Assembly (NCBI RefSeq): GCF_037975245.1
Contig: NC_092562.1
Span: forward strand, 6,921,501 to 6,985,500
DNA: 64,000 nucleotides
Reading direction: 5' to 3'
DNA from: Apostichopus japonicus
Taxonomy: Eukaryota; Echinodermata; Holothuroidea; Aspidochirotida; Stichopodidae
The notes beneath the pieces were generated by a model. It was given only the letters and a program-made list of their open reading frames with translations, ran no database searches and was not told the origin of the DNA. The position numbers and the translations under genes were made by a program. How positions within the stretch are numbered: position 1 is the stretch's first letter; each line of letters begins with the position of its first letter. This document shows, in pieces, positions 54,501 through 61,610 of this stretch.

Positions 54501-57500
54501 CCTATATGCACATTGTCAAGAAAGCCAAAAAACAACAATGCCTGTTGGCAAATTATCGAAAAAGGTGTTCTCCTATTGCTATCTAGGCACTGTTTCTTAA
54601 GAAGAACATTTGAGGTTAGGGTGAGTTGGCTGTCAATGTTGACATTACTGATAACAATACTGTATGCAGATAAGCTACATCAACACTGGCTGATTTATGT
54701 ATGTATAATGTAAGTATTGCTTTCCATGCTGCATGCTTCTGTGAGTTTTATCAGATGGCTACGGTTGGATAGATCCACATTGTTATTACAGGTTGAGGCA
54801 AGATGATTTCAGTAACTTTGTTTGGAGATCTCAACTTAATGCATGATGATACTACCTTTTTTGAATGTGTATTCTGGCCACATTGGAAGCTTTAAAACAA
54901 CTATGTGATTTTAAACTTGGCAGCATTAATAACAGTCAAGAAGTGACAGGCAAATATCCCTATGTACTATACAGTAGGTCTAAAAAAAACAGAATTCAAA
55001 AATGCATTGTGGTTTCGATGATGTAACATGAGCAGTTTTCTTCATGAATCTGATGTAATGTATAGTGAGGATGTACATGTTTACAAAGGTTTCATGATTT
55101 AACCTCTGATGACCTCAAATGACCTCTGACCTCCACCAAAAACAATAGGCTTCTTAAACTCAATGGGGTACTTCTACACTTTAAATAAAAGGTTTGCCCA
55201 AGGTTCCAGTATTGAGATACTGTGATTAAAAGGATTCATGTTGCACCACTACCGGTTGTGTGAAATTTTCACAACCGCACAATGCGACAAATTAGTATAC
55301 AAACGACATAATAGATACTGGTCTTTCAAGGTAAGAATATGTACACAGGACAGAATATTTACCGGTATCTCGCGGTACAACTACTGTACAGTGTTTGGCA
55401 TTGGAAAACAGGCAGGGTGTGATGAGACACATACAAAAGTCAGAATACCAGTCTTCGGAGGTATGAGTATGATATTGGCAAACACATAACAGTACAGTAT
55501 ATATGTTGGCAGCTTCAAGAAGAGCAAAATGCAATAAGGAATCTAAGAAATTGACACCCCATAGACACAGAACAGCTGTTCATTTTACGAACTGCATGGC
55601 AGTAGTTTTCGTTCTGCATGGCAGTAGTTTTGCCCATGTAAAAAACATTTAGCGAGCAGTTACCAAATTAACAAATGGACTTGTTTCATTATAAGAGGGG
55701 GATGTTCTGATATATTTTTCTAGAATTTTGCTTCTCTTCTGGTGCCCCGATATTTCAAAAACAAATAGTTTAGCTGGCTGCAGTGGAGTGCAACTACTTA
55801 GCGGCCAGCTAATAGCCTTTATAATGTACGCTGATTATGTAATGCATGCTATGCTACTTTTGAATCATTCATTACCTTAAATGTCACTTTCAGTTTTTGC
55901 TTGTATAAGAAGGAAAATTTTTTTTAAAAATTACCCTCTACTTTGTAAGCAAGCTGTTATGCTTGTCAACTTGATCTTCAAAGTTACCAATTATGTTCCA
56001 AGGTTTCCACATATTCAACCTGGTCTCCAATACTGTATGTTCACCTTCAGTGGATGCCCAATTGTCATTTCACTTCAATTTGAAAGCAGGTTATGTTTAT
56101 ACAACTTTCAGTCTTGTGAAAATGTTGTAAAGCGACTGATTTAGGCTAGTAAACAGTTGCTACCCATTGGGCACTATTAGCCAGAAGCAGTTACTATACC
56201 GTCCTGTCTTTTAGAATATTCTTGCTTAACAAGGGCTATCTCAAGTCTAGGTTCATTTTTCTACGACATAATGAAACTTCCAACGATCTTTTTAACCATA
56301 AAAAGGGTCTGAGATTATGTTGATGTCTATGAATCTTATAAACCACAATCCTGGACATCTCATAGAAAAGAAAAATGATTTTCTACAGAAGTAATACAAA
56401 AACATTACTGTACCTTGTTCGGGACCAAAAGTTCCCAGGCAAACTGCCATGCTTCTGGTGACCTTTGAACTGCAAAAAGCCATCTCTGTGCCACATCTTT
56501 AACTGCTGGATTAGGGTCATAATATAGTTTCAGAATAGCCTGAAAAAATAATGTTGATTTGGATATGAAAGAACACCTATATACTGTATGATCACTTTTG
56601 AACAACTGATAATAATAACACCTCTCAATTTAGTTCCCAATAATTGACCAGGAATTTAAAGAAACTAGTAACAATTTATAGACTGTGGAATTCTTTATGA
56701 TGTTGAATACTGCTATATGCCCATTGTACATGAAATGTAGTCAAAATGGAGGGAAAATATGAATACTTATTATAATGCTGCATTTGTAGGTTGTTAGTCT
56801 GTTAGTCTGCCAATATCGGTGTTCATTTCAACTTCTATATGCCAGCCCTTCACTTCCTTTTTGATTTTTATCTAGAATATGATGATTCTTTTCGATCAAG
56901 TTGGTAAGAAGTTTACTTTTGCTCAGTTTTAGCCATGTAATGTTCTTAGATGTTTTTCATATTGCAATTCAAATTAAAGACTATGTAGTTGCGATGGTTT
57001 GCCGTGGATGTGCAGGCCTTTTGTAGGAATCAATCACTTTTTCACTAAATTAAACAAGATGATGAAAAGAATAATTTGTCCATTTTGATATTCTGTTTAC
57101 TACAATTTATCATAAATTAGGGTGACACAGAAAGAATACAAACGAGCTTATCAATCTTTTCAGATATAAGACATTTTCAAAAACTGTAACCAAACCACAT
57201 CACATGTGAATAAAAAAGCGATGTGGTTAGCTATGAAACTTGGCCATCATCAGTGCAGTTGAAATGTTCATCAACAACTATACATAGATAGTTAATTAGA
57301 TTATATGTTCATGGTACAGTATATGGAATGGAAAGATAACAACAGACAAATGAAGAGGATTCATGCTTGAAGAAAGGTCTTTGACATAAATAACCAATTT
57401 AGACATGGCTGTCCATAATGGTTACATCCCCACTATTTGTCTTCTGAACTTAATCCAAATGTGTTTTCTAACAGTTCCCTTTCAGCCAACTGACAATAAT

Positions 57501-60500
57501 TATGTAAGGTTATCACTGAGGTTACATCATTCATCAAATTTAACTTTTTCAAGAATTAGCATTTCACATGTGAAACCTATCCAGCGACATGTATGCAAAT
57601 TAAAACTCAAAATCTCAATTCAGTATATACAGTATATTGTTACTACTGTGCAGTGGTTTGCATATATATGCAAATTAAAACTCAAAATCTCAATTCAGTA
57701 TATATGTTGTTACTACTGTGCAGTGGTTTGCGACTTTGCCATACAATAGAACCTCAAGTGAACTATGAATAGCCACTCTAAGTGAATAAAGCTGGTACAT
57801 TTTAGGCAATTTGTGATTGCCTATTTTGGTAGTACTGTACTGTACTACAGTGGCATTTCAATGCAGCTGCACAATAAGTAGATAGAACACTTGATAAGGT
57901 GGTACAGTATGTGGACAAACGTGCTAGCTATTGACTTGAAGTTTTACCTCTGATATCCAGGACAAATGACGGTAAAAGTGATGTACTGATTTAAGAACTT
58001 GACAATCCTGTAAATGGCTTCTACAGTATGTACTTGGAATCAATATTTTAATCCCCACCTGTTATACAGTAGCTTTCAAACCAACTGTCTGACCACTTGA
58101 CCAGTGGAGGGTTGAAGAATAAGAACAATCATTGAATACTTGTACTGTGAGATTGATAGAGATTCTATAATAAACAAACACCAACAGTATAGGGTGCGTC
58201 GGTATATCGATATACCAGGTGTACAGTACCTGGTATTTTATTCATACCCATACCGACGGTATTGAAATTTGTCATAAACGTATATACCGAACAATGCCAG
58301 GTATATCAGAAACAAACATTGAATATATACCCGGTAAAAATAATACCCGATAAAAATGCCGACCCAGATAATACACGCTAACTCGAGGAAATTCCCTCTG
58401 CTACTGTTTATCATACATGTATAACTTATCAACTTCCCGTAGTCTAACACTGTATAAACATTCTAGCAGCTTGTACTGTACCAGAAAAAAGGTCAACGAA
58501 ACTTACGAAAGGGCAAACTGATGTTTCTTGCGTTTTCACCTTCCAAAATTACAAGTCAAAATCCAAGTTTACCTACTGTAAGCCTAATCAGCAAATCACG
58601 AGCACGGATGGGTTACAGTTACACACGATAAATTGGAACAATCTACATACAGATGGGGGGGAGCGGGATGTACAGAATACAGCACAGGCTGCACAGCACC
58701 TGATGGAGGTTTACAAATAAGTGCTAGAGACTGGCAAAGTTTCATCTTAGTTATAAAACAATCCATACTAAAATCATTGATGGGATAATCTGGTCTCTAT
58801 ATCACTAATTTGACGATGCCATGGAGCTTTTTTGGTTCTAAAATGACTTTCTTTACATTTGAAAATACCATTTCAAAGAAAGGAATCCCCACAGAACTCT
58901 TTTTTACAGACTGCTACTTGACAAATTAAGGTTATTCCCCAATCACGTTGTTTCTCATATCAAAACTTTGCTATGGCTAATTACTTGAAAACAAGTTATT
59001 TTGGGAGCAAACCGATTCTGTGCAATACGTATTCATACCAGTTTTTGTTAGTAGTAGTAGCACTGCCTTCTAAAATATGAATAGTAATTCTGCGTTAAAC
59101 CCTTGTAGTACCTTATAACCAGCAGTTACGAACACATATTCTGCACTAGGGGCGTAATGTTTTGGCCAGGGACGCAAAATCTTCAAATTGCTTGCATCCG
59201 GCAGATGCAACATTTTTTTTGAGAAACAAACCCCAAGTGTACACTCGCAACTAGGTCAACGGAAAACATAACAAAACACATCTTTCATTCTTTCTTTTCA
59301 AAGAACCACAACTTCATCTGATAAGAACCAAAATTTCTCCCACTCCTAGAGATCATTAAATTTGTTTGAAAATAAATATACCAAAACAATCAAGTGCAAG
59401 GTACAGGGTTAACAACACTCCATTACCGAGATTTTCATGCTAAAAATAGACAATGATGCTTTTTCAGTATTCCTGTGTTTTGATTAGCTACTTTCCCCTA
59501 TCAAATGTTCGGAAACATTCTTGCATCTGTAGTGCTCAATGACAAGAAGTATGTAGTTTACGACAATTACTTGCAACATTACTTTCCCGTGTAGAGATTA
59601 CAAAATTTGTGGTACAGACTATCATATGTGTGCACTCAAATATCATAACATTAGGCCTTTGTTGGCACATAAAGTAATGTACGTACCTTTTGACAACAAT
59701 CATGGAACAAAGATGCACTGAATTTATTTCTGAGACTATCACGTAGTACCTATTTGAATCATTGTTTTGATCAGAAAATGTTATGAGTTGAGACAATCTT
59801 TGAATTTAGTGCAAAGCTAACAACTCTGATCCTAAAAAGGATATTTCATCTCACAGTGTGTTTCTTCTCTCTGCATTGAGAGTTGCTCATGTAAAATGTG
59901 CATTCATACTAGTTTCTATTGCAAATTTTTTAGCATTTCAATTGACCATGTGCCTCAGAAAATTTTAATTTGGTTCAACATTCGTGTGTAAACTACTGTA
60001 CATCATGAATTGTCAAAGTTAAGAACATTTAAGTTTGATTTTTTTTTTAATCAACACTGCGTACAAAGCTATTCACATGGGCCTACTGTTATTTTAGTAT
60101 ATATGATCGTTTGCAGAGAGCATTGTAGGATAAATGTTGGATCAGGTTTTGAGGATTCTACGCATTAAGTATAGTCATACCTGTTATTATACCGATTCTA
60201 CGCTTTACTATCCAAATACCTGGTAATTCCCATCTATTATGCTAGTGTACAGTTTGTGGTTGGACTGGGCCTCGTAGTGGAGTGTACTGAACTGTACATT
60301 CCCATTAAAGTGAAAGACACGTAAACAACACTGATTTTTTGTTCTTTCTTTCTTTTTATTCAAATTTTTAAATAAGTTGCTGCAAAAGAAAAAACATAGA
60401 TAGGAAAGTCGTCATAAAGCCACAAATACATTTGTAGGCTAGACTAGTGTCCAAACAGTTCAAGCTAGTACTGTTAATGCTGGAGTAGCGATTCCGCGAA

Positions 60501-61610
60501 ATGTTCCGGTAAACCTGGTAATACCAGATACAGTATTCATTAGCAGGTATATCGGTATCTGTTTTTGCTTATACCAATGTACCTACAGTACAGTGTTTGT
60601 GGAAACTGCAAAAAGGGAATGATTGTTTTATAGTAGCATTTCCCTTGCTCTCATACATACGCACAATGTATGGACGGTTAAATACTGTATCCTATTGTAA
60701 AGCATTATTATCTTCAGTCTACATCATAACATATATTGGTGCTGACTACAGTAACACTAAGTTCAAGCACATCTGTAAATATATTTCTAATAGAGTACTA
60801 GTTACTGCTTTGACACAAGTACAGTATCAAACCAAGCATCATGTTTGTTAAAAGCAAAATTCTACTTTGCCAGCAAAGTATTAACTGAACTCATAAACCA
60901 GAATTCAATATGCTGGCAACTTGTAGTCGCGTGCCCTTAAGTATGGAAGGAGAGCAAACATCTTTCACATTGTGCAAAGTAATATGAATAATATGTAGAA
61001 AATGCTGTCTTGAATCAATCATATGTTCAACCACCTCTAATGTGTACTGTTCTGCTTACATGATCACTATCCTATCGTTGTTAGCATGAACCAATGTGAA
61101 AAACCCAAATTCTGAAAGAATGCATTTGACACGCGGGATATGAAATCAAATTGCGGGAATCCCGCGGCAAACCCTGAATCGTAGTAAAAGAAACAGTCAA
61201 AAGTAATTTTTTGTTAGTTTTATCTGTATTTCATGTGCATTTGCATTATTATATTTTACATCAAAACATGAAATTCAGTTCTTCATAACAACAGGAGTAT
61301 CTAATAACCGTATATTGAGTCAGGTGTTATGCAAGGTGGCATAGTAATCTGCCATTTATGTACATTGAGTTTGGCTAGATCCGCGATTTTTTTTTTTGAT
61401 AACAGATACCTACAGTACTTCTGATTTTTTTTTACCCGACTCAGGCCTACATGCAATACCATACTACTAAAAGTGAATTAAATTAGAGGGTGACATTGCC
61501 CAAGATGAAGCAATTCAAAATTGAGCCCAGCCTACCTCTTCAATGGTTTTCTCTGTTACACCAGCTTGTCCGCCCACAGCCGGAGGAGAAGTTGGGTCAT
61601 TTGCTGCCAT
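18363..61610 (-). CDS. IPO13: Importin-13, 25 coding exons, 3' end missing
   Basis: Importin-beta family nuclear transport receptor. In animals importin-13 works both ways through the nuclear pore under RanGTP control: it imports cargo such as UBC9 and MAGO-RBM8A and exports eIF1A. Twenty-five minus-strand exons (listed separately) join with GT/AG borders and consistent phase to 935 codons plus 2 nt; human IPO13 has 963 residues. Collinear similarity to the human protein, as I recall it, runs from the N-terminal repeat (LYYDPN near residue 30) through QFFGASAL (~72), GENHSK (~314), FWYTLQ (~363), KEQFRCYRQDISDT (~417), SEWL (~516), TLLDDF (~719), IYSTIPQ (~738) to STWINE (~905). By family knowledge the first ~110 residues are the importin-beta N-terminal Ran-binding HEAT repeats, followed by an exportin-1-like region and a HEAT solenoid. 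The start is the ATG at 61,608-61,610. The final ~30 residues (KRR...CRGLHG in human) were not located. Introns range from under 350 bp to about 6 kb and hold most repeats in this window. Confidence 0.96.
18762..18851 (-). CDS. IPO13: IPO13 exon 24
   Basis: Residues 846-875, VAWITNNGKHSGLQECLQQQ then GKSLLEIILK. It matches human VGKVVQEDGRMLLIAVLEA in its second half. Acceptor CCTGTTCAACAG-like tract ending in AG before GTAGCATGG; donor GTAATT. The 28-bp minisatellite lies about 150 bp upstream in the preceding intron. Confidence 0.86.
19001..19631. repeat. 28-bp minisatellite, ~22 copies
   Basis: Head-to-tail units of AAGAAATCATGGCAGACCAA followed by TTCACATC. A variant unit (CAGAACACATAGCAGACCAA or CAGGACACATAGC) recurs every four to six units, giving a higher-order pattern. 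Since 28 is not a multiple of three, the predicted ORF repeats only every 84 bp (28 residues). It lies in IPO13 intron 23. The left-most five units are the most diverged. Confidence 0.97.
19640..22170. other. Remainder of IPO13 intron 23
   Basis: No exon-like or repeat structure recognised. Confidence 0.5.
22173..22298 (-). CDS. IPO13: IPO13 exon 23
   Basis: Residues 804-845, ILRKQIDLLTNPEIQLPSLF, QCGLIAITLPEDHTIKTACA, FF. Human has FQCAVLALKFPEAPTVKASCGFF split across the same spot. Acceptor TTGTAG, donor GTAAGT. Confidence 0.94.
22783..22835 (-). CDS. IPO13: IPO13 exon 22 (53 bp)
   Basis: Residues 786-803, GARDSTDVLQGFLSMCKN; human has GPRDHPDIVDSFMQLLAQ. Acceptor TTACAG, donor GTAAGT. 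It fits the phases of exons 21 and 23. Confidence 0.9.
22888..24090. repeat. ~31-bp minisatellite, ~40 copies
   Basis: Units of GAGAGGTTTGGTTCATCATA followed by CTCCTCATATA. Lengths fall mostly between 27 and 31 bp because the CTCCTCATATA part is variably shortened to CTCCTATATA, CTCCTCATA or CTCCTCAGA. The centre (22,960-23,640) is homogeneous. Both flanks decay, with the right flank drifting to GAGTGGTTGGTTCATTGTAC. It lies in IPO13 intron 21. Derived ORFs (repeated ERFGSSYS) are artefacts. Confidence 0.97.
24280..24376 (-). CDS. IPO13: IPO13 exon 21
   Basis: Residues 754-785 plus one base of Gly786: IFILFGSDEDIKPVVHGLLV then QLCNKTFTLLPQ. The human counterpart is VHIFAHEPAHFPPIEALFLL. Acceptor TTTCAG, donor GTATGT. 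Confidence 0.91.
24656..24793 (-). CDS. IPO13: IPO13 exon 20
   Basis: Residues 708-753. It contains TLLDDFKPMSSHLCQLIGQI followed by YSTIPQSSVLELAEQ, close to human TLLDDFAPMVPQLCEMLGRM and YSTIPQASALDL. This is the most diagnostic exon for the IPO13 subfamily. Acceptor ATAG, donor GTAATG. Confidence 0.98.
25052..25186. repeat. Perfect 16-bp inverted repeat around (TA)n
   Basis: AGTTTTTTCACTGTTC at 25,052-25,067 is repeated exactly inverted at 25,171-25,186. The interior is mostly alternating TA/ATATCT microsatellite (25,072-25,142). It could be a small MITE or an extrudable hairpin. It lies in IPO13 intron 19. Confidence 0.8.
25543..25782 (-). CDS. IPO13: IPO13 exon 19 (largest, 240 bp)
   Basis: Residues 628-707. 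PSPSNKSTIVTKLNMLAFLC and GPQPVLLILPSILPVLEQVL match human NPSNKLAIVHILGLLSNL and GPNPVVVVLQQVFQLIQKVL. An acidic stretch (DDVESDNE) corresponds to the human acidic HEDDHEG loop. Acceptor TTGCAG, donor GTAGGT. Confidence 0.97.
25790..26960. other. IPO13 intron 18, mostly unremarkable
   Basis: A stretch at 26,110-26,200 (CTTGTACCCTATAAGATGGA, then ACCAAATATGAAGTTAATCC) resembles the GACCTTTGACCTC dispersed repeat seen at 27.5 and 51 kb. No gene seen. Confidence 0.5.
26969..27103 (-). CDS. IPO13: IPO13 exon 18
   Basis: Residues 583-627, SKDSIRVMSIVGVVLSTMKL, EDIMSYLEAILNPQLGVLET, AAKEE. It corresponds to human MWLMQALGFLLSALQVEEIL ... LEKLAEE. Acceptor GTTCAG, donor GTACGT. Confidence 0.93.
27678..27830. 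repeat. 51-bp tandem repeat, 3 copies
   Basis: Three units at exactly 51-bp spacing (starts 27,678, 27,729, 27,780), each GTTACCAACCACAGTAGCCC... AAGTTCATCCAAGATT. They differ by one to three bases. The array abuts the 53-bp array directly. Period-of-three ORFs on both strands here are spurious. Confidence 0.97.
27831..28719. repeat. 53-bp minisatellite, ~16 copies
   Basis: Units of CTGTACACCCACCAGTCTGA followed by AGTGCATGAGCCTAATGATT and TAGGTGGACACCC. There are two sequence classes: CCTAATGATTTAGG on the left, CATAATGATTGAGG on the right. One unit is interrupted by the palindromic insertion at 28,305-28,334. It lies in IPO13 intron 17. Confidence 0.97.
28305..28334. mobile_element. 30-bp palindromic insertion with 5-bp duplication
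   Basis: Perfect 13-bp arms (CCAGGGAGTTGTT and its reverse complement) around CCAT. Compared with every other 53-bp unit, this one is interrupted after GTGGA, and GTGGA is repeated immediately after the insert (28,300-28,304 and 28,335-28,339). That is what a transposition-like insertion with a 5-bp target duplication would leave; a 6-bp duplication (GGTGGA) with a 29-bp insert fits equally well. A related sequence occurs at 5,044-5,070. Confidence 0.75.
29047..29186 (-). CDS. IPO13: IPO13 exon 17
   Basis: Residues 536-582, GINEPSLCSPASMALKAIAT, then ECIFELAPYAETILTSCQQA and LAANNLK. Human has GNPELSVSSVSTLKKICREC and LPPYAANIV. The acceptor CTGAAG was chosen because the next upstream AG would put a stop in frame. 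Donor GTCAGT. Confidence 0.93.
29478..29546 (-). CDS. IPO13: IPO13 exon 16
   Basis: Residues 513-535 plus one base of Gly536: GAFSEWLCYNTESLEVVIPL then LVH. The GA-SEWL core is shared with human GALSEWLADHPVMINSVLPL. Acceptor CTACAG, donor GTAAGT. Confidence 0.95.
29858..30008 (-). CDS. IPO13: IPO13 exon 15
   Basis: Residues 463-512 plus one base of Gly513: PVESCLFAFQSVAEGGNIRD and on to LSATSLNML. Human has TEALLYGFQSIAETID and QLADTVMFTIG. Acceptor TTACAG, donor GTGAGA. Confidence 0.95.
30394..30486 (-). CDS. IPO13: IPO13 exon 14
   Basis: Residues 432-462, MNCFSLLHEPLLSHIYTILM then RIVQSPDTQWQ. It aligns with human MYVYEMLGAELLSNLYDKLG ... YSWQ. Acceptor ATTTTAG, donor GTAAGA. Confidence 0.92.
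31090..31139 (-). CDS. IPO13: IPO13 exon 13 (50 bp)
   Basis: Residues 415-431, EEKEQFRCYRQDISDTF, nearly identical to human DEKEQFRIYRVDISDTL. Acceptor TTCACAG, donor GTGAGT. It was identified by phase and motif rather than ORF length. Confidence 0.97.
31248..32236. mobile_element. Non-autonomous TTAA element related to Kolobok-like one
   Basis: TTAA at 31,244-31,247 and 32,237-32,240 flank inverted ends AGGAATTGTCTGGTGG and, reading in from the right, AAGAATTGTCTGGTAG (14 of 16). They match the ends of the 10.5-12.7-kb element (consensus AGGGATTGTCTGGTGG). The 989-bp interior has no recognisable transposase; its 65-codon ORF (31,958-32,155) has no motif. It sits in IPO13 intron 12, starting about 110 bp upstream of exon 13 in transcript order. 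Confidence 0.7.
32772..32910 (-). CDS. IPO13: IPO13 exon 12
   Basis: Residues 369-414 plus the first base of Glu415: DEILSCDKDHFVRCVQFFVP, then LIEALLVKAQYPSDKEYTSW. Human has DDILSFEAEKQAVYQQVYRP and LVDVLLHKAQFPSDEEY. Acceptor CATGTAG, donor GTAAGT. The intron upstream (intron 11, ~6 kb) is the longest between the central exons and holds the 52-bp minisatellite. Confidence 0.95.
33180..33212. repeat. (TTA)n microsatellite
   Basis: About eight TTA/ATT units in IPO13 intron 11. Confidence 0.9.
33213..37120. other. IPO13 intron 11, gene-free part
   Basis: No recognised exon or long repeat. Short hydrophobic ORFs (for example 35,262-35,492 minus) are typical of A/T-rich DNA. A run of G lies at about 36,941-36,950. 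Confidence 0.5.
37124..38280. repeat. 52-bp minisatellite, ~22 copies
   Basis: Units of CAAGTCCACCTAACAGCTAA, CTAAGGCATCCCTTGTGAAG, CCTATACATAAT. Several units lack part of the CTAACTAAGG segment. Variants CATCACTAGT and CATCCCTTGT define left and central blocks, and both ends are diverged. It lies in IPO13 intron 11, near exon 11. Confidence 0.96.
38905..38985 (-). CDS. IPO13: IPO13 exon 11
   Basis: Residues 342-368, GFSVISGHYPVDETISTIPL then IFWYTLQ; human has GIPGHYPVNETTSSLTLTFWYTLQ. Acceptor TTGCAG, donor GTAAGT. Confidence 0.96.
39938..40060 (-). CDS. IPO13: IPO13 exon 10
   Basis: Residues 301-341, DIVEGFCRLMVSLGENHSKI... EYMKIVV. The LGENHS motif is shared exactly with human IPO13 (ALGENHSRALL). 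Acceptor GTTAAG, donor GTAAGT. Confidence 0.96.
40395..40960. repeat. ~288-bp tandem duplication
   Basis: CATCATT(c/a)TCTACATA followed by TGTG(t/g)AGTTTAAT and TGACAAGCAGAA recur 288 bp apart (40,496 and 40,784), as do GACCTTTGACCTC and TACATGGTCAGGCACCTACC. The two copies are diverged, in IPO13 intron 9. Confidence 0.8.
41270..41354 (-). CDS. IPO13: IPO13 exon 9
   Basis: Residues 272-300, KYPDTIRKLLGHLLLAKDML and NNAVDNRDM. It corresponds to human RYVNTLLKLIPLVLG...AVQNGDM. Donor GTATGT. A hAT-like transposon sits in the intron just upstream, between exons 8 and 9. Confidence 0.93.
41658..42996. mobile_element. hAT-like DNA transposon, non-autonomous
   Basis: The 8-bp direct duplication TTTCTAAC lies at 41,650-41,657 and 42,997-43,004. 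Between them the ends are TAGCAATGTGCGG and, inverted, TAGCGTTGTGCGG (11 of 13), each followed further in by a CCGGTAGT motif. An 8-bp duplication and T/CAG-type ends with TGTGCGG are the marks of hAT elements. At 1,339 bp with no long ORF it has no transposase. It occupies most of IPO13 intron 8. Confidence 0.88.
43144..43363 (-). CDS. IPO13: IPO13 exon 8
   Basis: Residues 199-271 plus two bases of Lys272. It carries LRCLASWVKLDVPLLE, ELCIEALIEIISQPSS; human has LKCFSSWVQLEVPLQD and SSVEAIVNAISQPDA. This is in the exportin-1-like HEAT region. Acceptor TTTTAG, donor GTGAGT. Confidence 0.96.
44063..44135 (-). CDS. IPO13: IPO13 exon 7
   Basis: Residues 175-198, FHSSALPQGRRAAVRSELQK then GFQK, plus the first base of codon 199. 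The human segment is FQTSRLPQYRKGLVRTSL. Acceptor TTCACAG, donor GTGAGG. Confidence 0.93.
44480..44533 (-). CDS. IPO13: IPO13 exon 6 (54 bp)
   Basis: Residues 157-174, EVHKCTALLEFLTVLPEE; human has LALLELLTVLPEEF at the same place. Acceptor CTACAG, donor GTAAAA. Both phases are 0. Confidence 0.95.
45352..45704. repeat. 82-bp tandem repeat, ~4 copies
   Basis: Units start at 45,361, 45,444, 45,526 and 45,608 (AAGGCACCTATTGTAAGGTA... CTGGGCCCAGC... TTACTTTTACAG). Copies 2 and 3 are nearly identical. Copy 4 has a short internal duplication of AGTGTAACTGAC. It lies in IPO13 intron 5. Confidence 0.95.
45710..48790. other. IPO13 intron 5, gene-free part
   Basis: ORFs of 60-112 codons on both strands (for example 48,168-48,506 minus) have no recognised motif. 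A poly-G tract lies at 46,445-46,457. Nothing supported as a gene. Confidence 0.45.
48792..48890 (-). CDS. IPO13: IPO13 exon 5
   Basis: Residues 124-156, LSAFTLNTAPEVWPDAIAGS and on to STGLD, before donor GTAAGC. It matches human LALSMMPDAWPCAVADM: a conserved PEVWPDA turn between HEAT helices. Confidence 0.94.
49637..49745 (-). CDS. IPO13: IPO13 exon 4
   Basis: Completes Trp87 and encodes residues 88-123 (KELSPEQYDTLRTKLFEKI... KIVLRRLCVA). Human IPO13 has DQYESLKAQLF and KIVLTRLCVA here, in the importin-beta N-terminal domain. Donor GTGAGT, exit phase 0. Confidence 0.95.
50655..51540. repeat. Dispersed repeat with ~140-bp internal units
   Basis: Contains repeated CAATTTGACCCCTGATGACC... 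TGACCTTTGACCTCCAC... AAGCTTCTTGTACTCA units; the last two TGACCTCCAC occurrences are 141 bp apart. The leading part (GATATAACATGAGCAGTTTT... AATGTATAGTGAG) and one such unit recur in the same order at 54,990-55,225, so it is a family with copies in introns 2 and 3 of IPO13. A poly-A run at 50,621-50,638 precedes it. Confidence 0.8.
51638..51696 (-). CDS. IPO13: IPO13 exon 3 (59 bp)
   Basis: Residues 68-86, RPEIQFFGASALCLKISKF, plus TG of a split Trp codon. It aligns with human VPEIQYFGASALHIKISRYW. It is flanked by acceptor ACAG and donor GTAAGT. The exon is too short to appear as a long ORF; it was found by the phase requirement of its neighbours. Confidence 0.95.
51740..54985. other. IPO13 intron 2, gene-free part
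   Basis: Overlapping 79-85-codon ORFs on both strands at 52,590-52,850 are unrecognised and lack splice support. A poly-C run lies at about 53,806-53,822. Confidence 0.45.
54990..55225. repeat. Second copy of the 50.7-kb dispersed repeat
   Basis: GATGTAACATGAGCAGTTTT, then AATGTATAGTGAGGATG, then one ACCTCTGATGACCTCAAATG-type unit with CTTCTTAAACTCAATGGGGT. Same order and strand as at 50,655-51,480. Confidence 0.8.
55228..55281. mobile_element. Solo end of the hAT-like family
   Basis: GATTCATGTTGCACCACTAC, CGGTTGTGTGAAATTTTCAC then AACCGCACAATGCG closely match the right end of the 41.7-43.0-kb hAT-like element. No partner end was found nearby, so it is a truncated relic. Confidence 0.7.
56414..56539 (-). 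CDS. IPO13: IPO13 exon 2
   Basis: Residues 26-67, AILKLYYDPNPAVKD... to LLVPNK, between a T-rich acceptor and donor GTACAG. It covers the first HEAT repeat; LYYDPN, AQRWL, SPEAW and LLVPNK match the human LYYDPN, AQKWL, SPQAW and LLQPDK. Both phases are 0. Confidence 0.96.
57594..57731. repeat. ~75-bp direct duplication
   Basis: TGCAAATTAAAACTCAAAAT... GTTACTACTGTGCAGTGGTT occurs twice, starting at 57,594 and 57,669. The second copy lacks about 9 bp. It lies in IPO13 intron 1. Confidence 0.9.
58201..58216. repeat. 16-bp perfect palindrome
   Basis: GGTATATC|GATATACC, followed directly by CCAGGTGTACAGTACCTGG, a near-palindrome. Similar GGTATATCGGTAT and CTGGTAATACCAG motifs appear near 60,505-60,560. 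It might be a transposon terminus, but no matching target duplication was found. Confidence 0.6.
58740..60325. repeat. Dispersed repeat, copy B (antisense)
   Basis: Inverted matches to copy A: 58,740-58,860 to 5,580-5,700; 58,860-59,150 to 4,400-4,760; 59,160-59,220 to 5,735-5,800; 60,150-60,325 to 4,100-4,330. About 900 bp between 59,220 and 60,150 has no counterpart there. Copy B lacks the 5,110-5,570 duplication. It lies in IPO13 intron 1. Confidence 0.7.
61536..61610 (-). CDS. IPO13: IPO13 exon 1 (start codon)
   Basis: Residues 1-25, opening MAANDPTSPPAVGG and ending TIEE before donor GTAGGC. This is a flexible Pro/Gly-rich leader, as in vertebrate IPO13, whose leader is also low complexity. 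The ATG is the first in frame. An AG acceptor about 20-70 nt upstream suggests that the 5' UTR is itself spliced. Phase 0 exit. Confidence 0.85.

Noticed and set aside
58190-60575. One large transposon bounded by the GGTATATC palindromes at 58.2 and 60.5 kb
   Set aside because: The ends share only about ten bases and no matching target duplication could be found.
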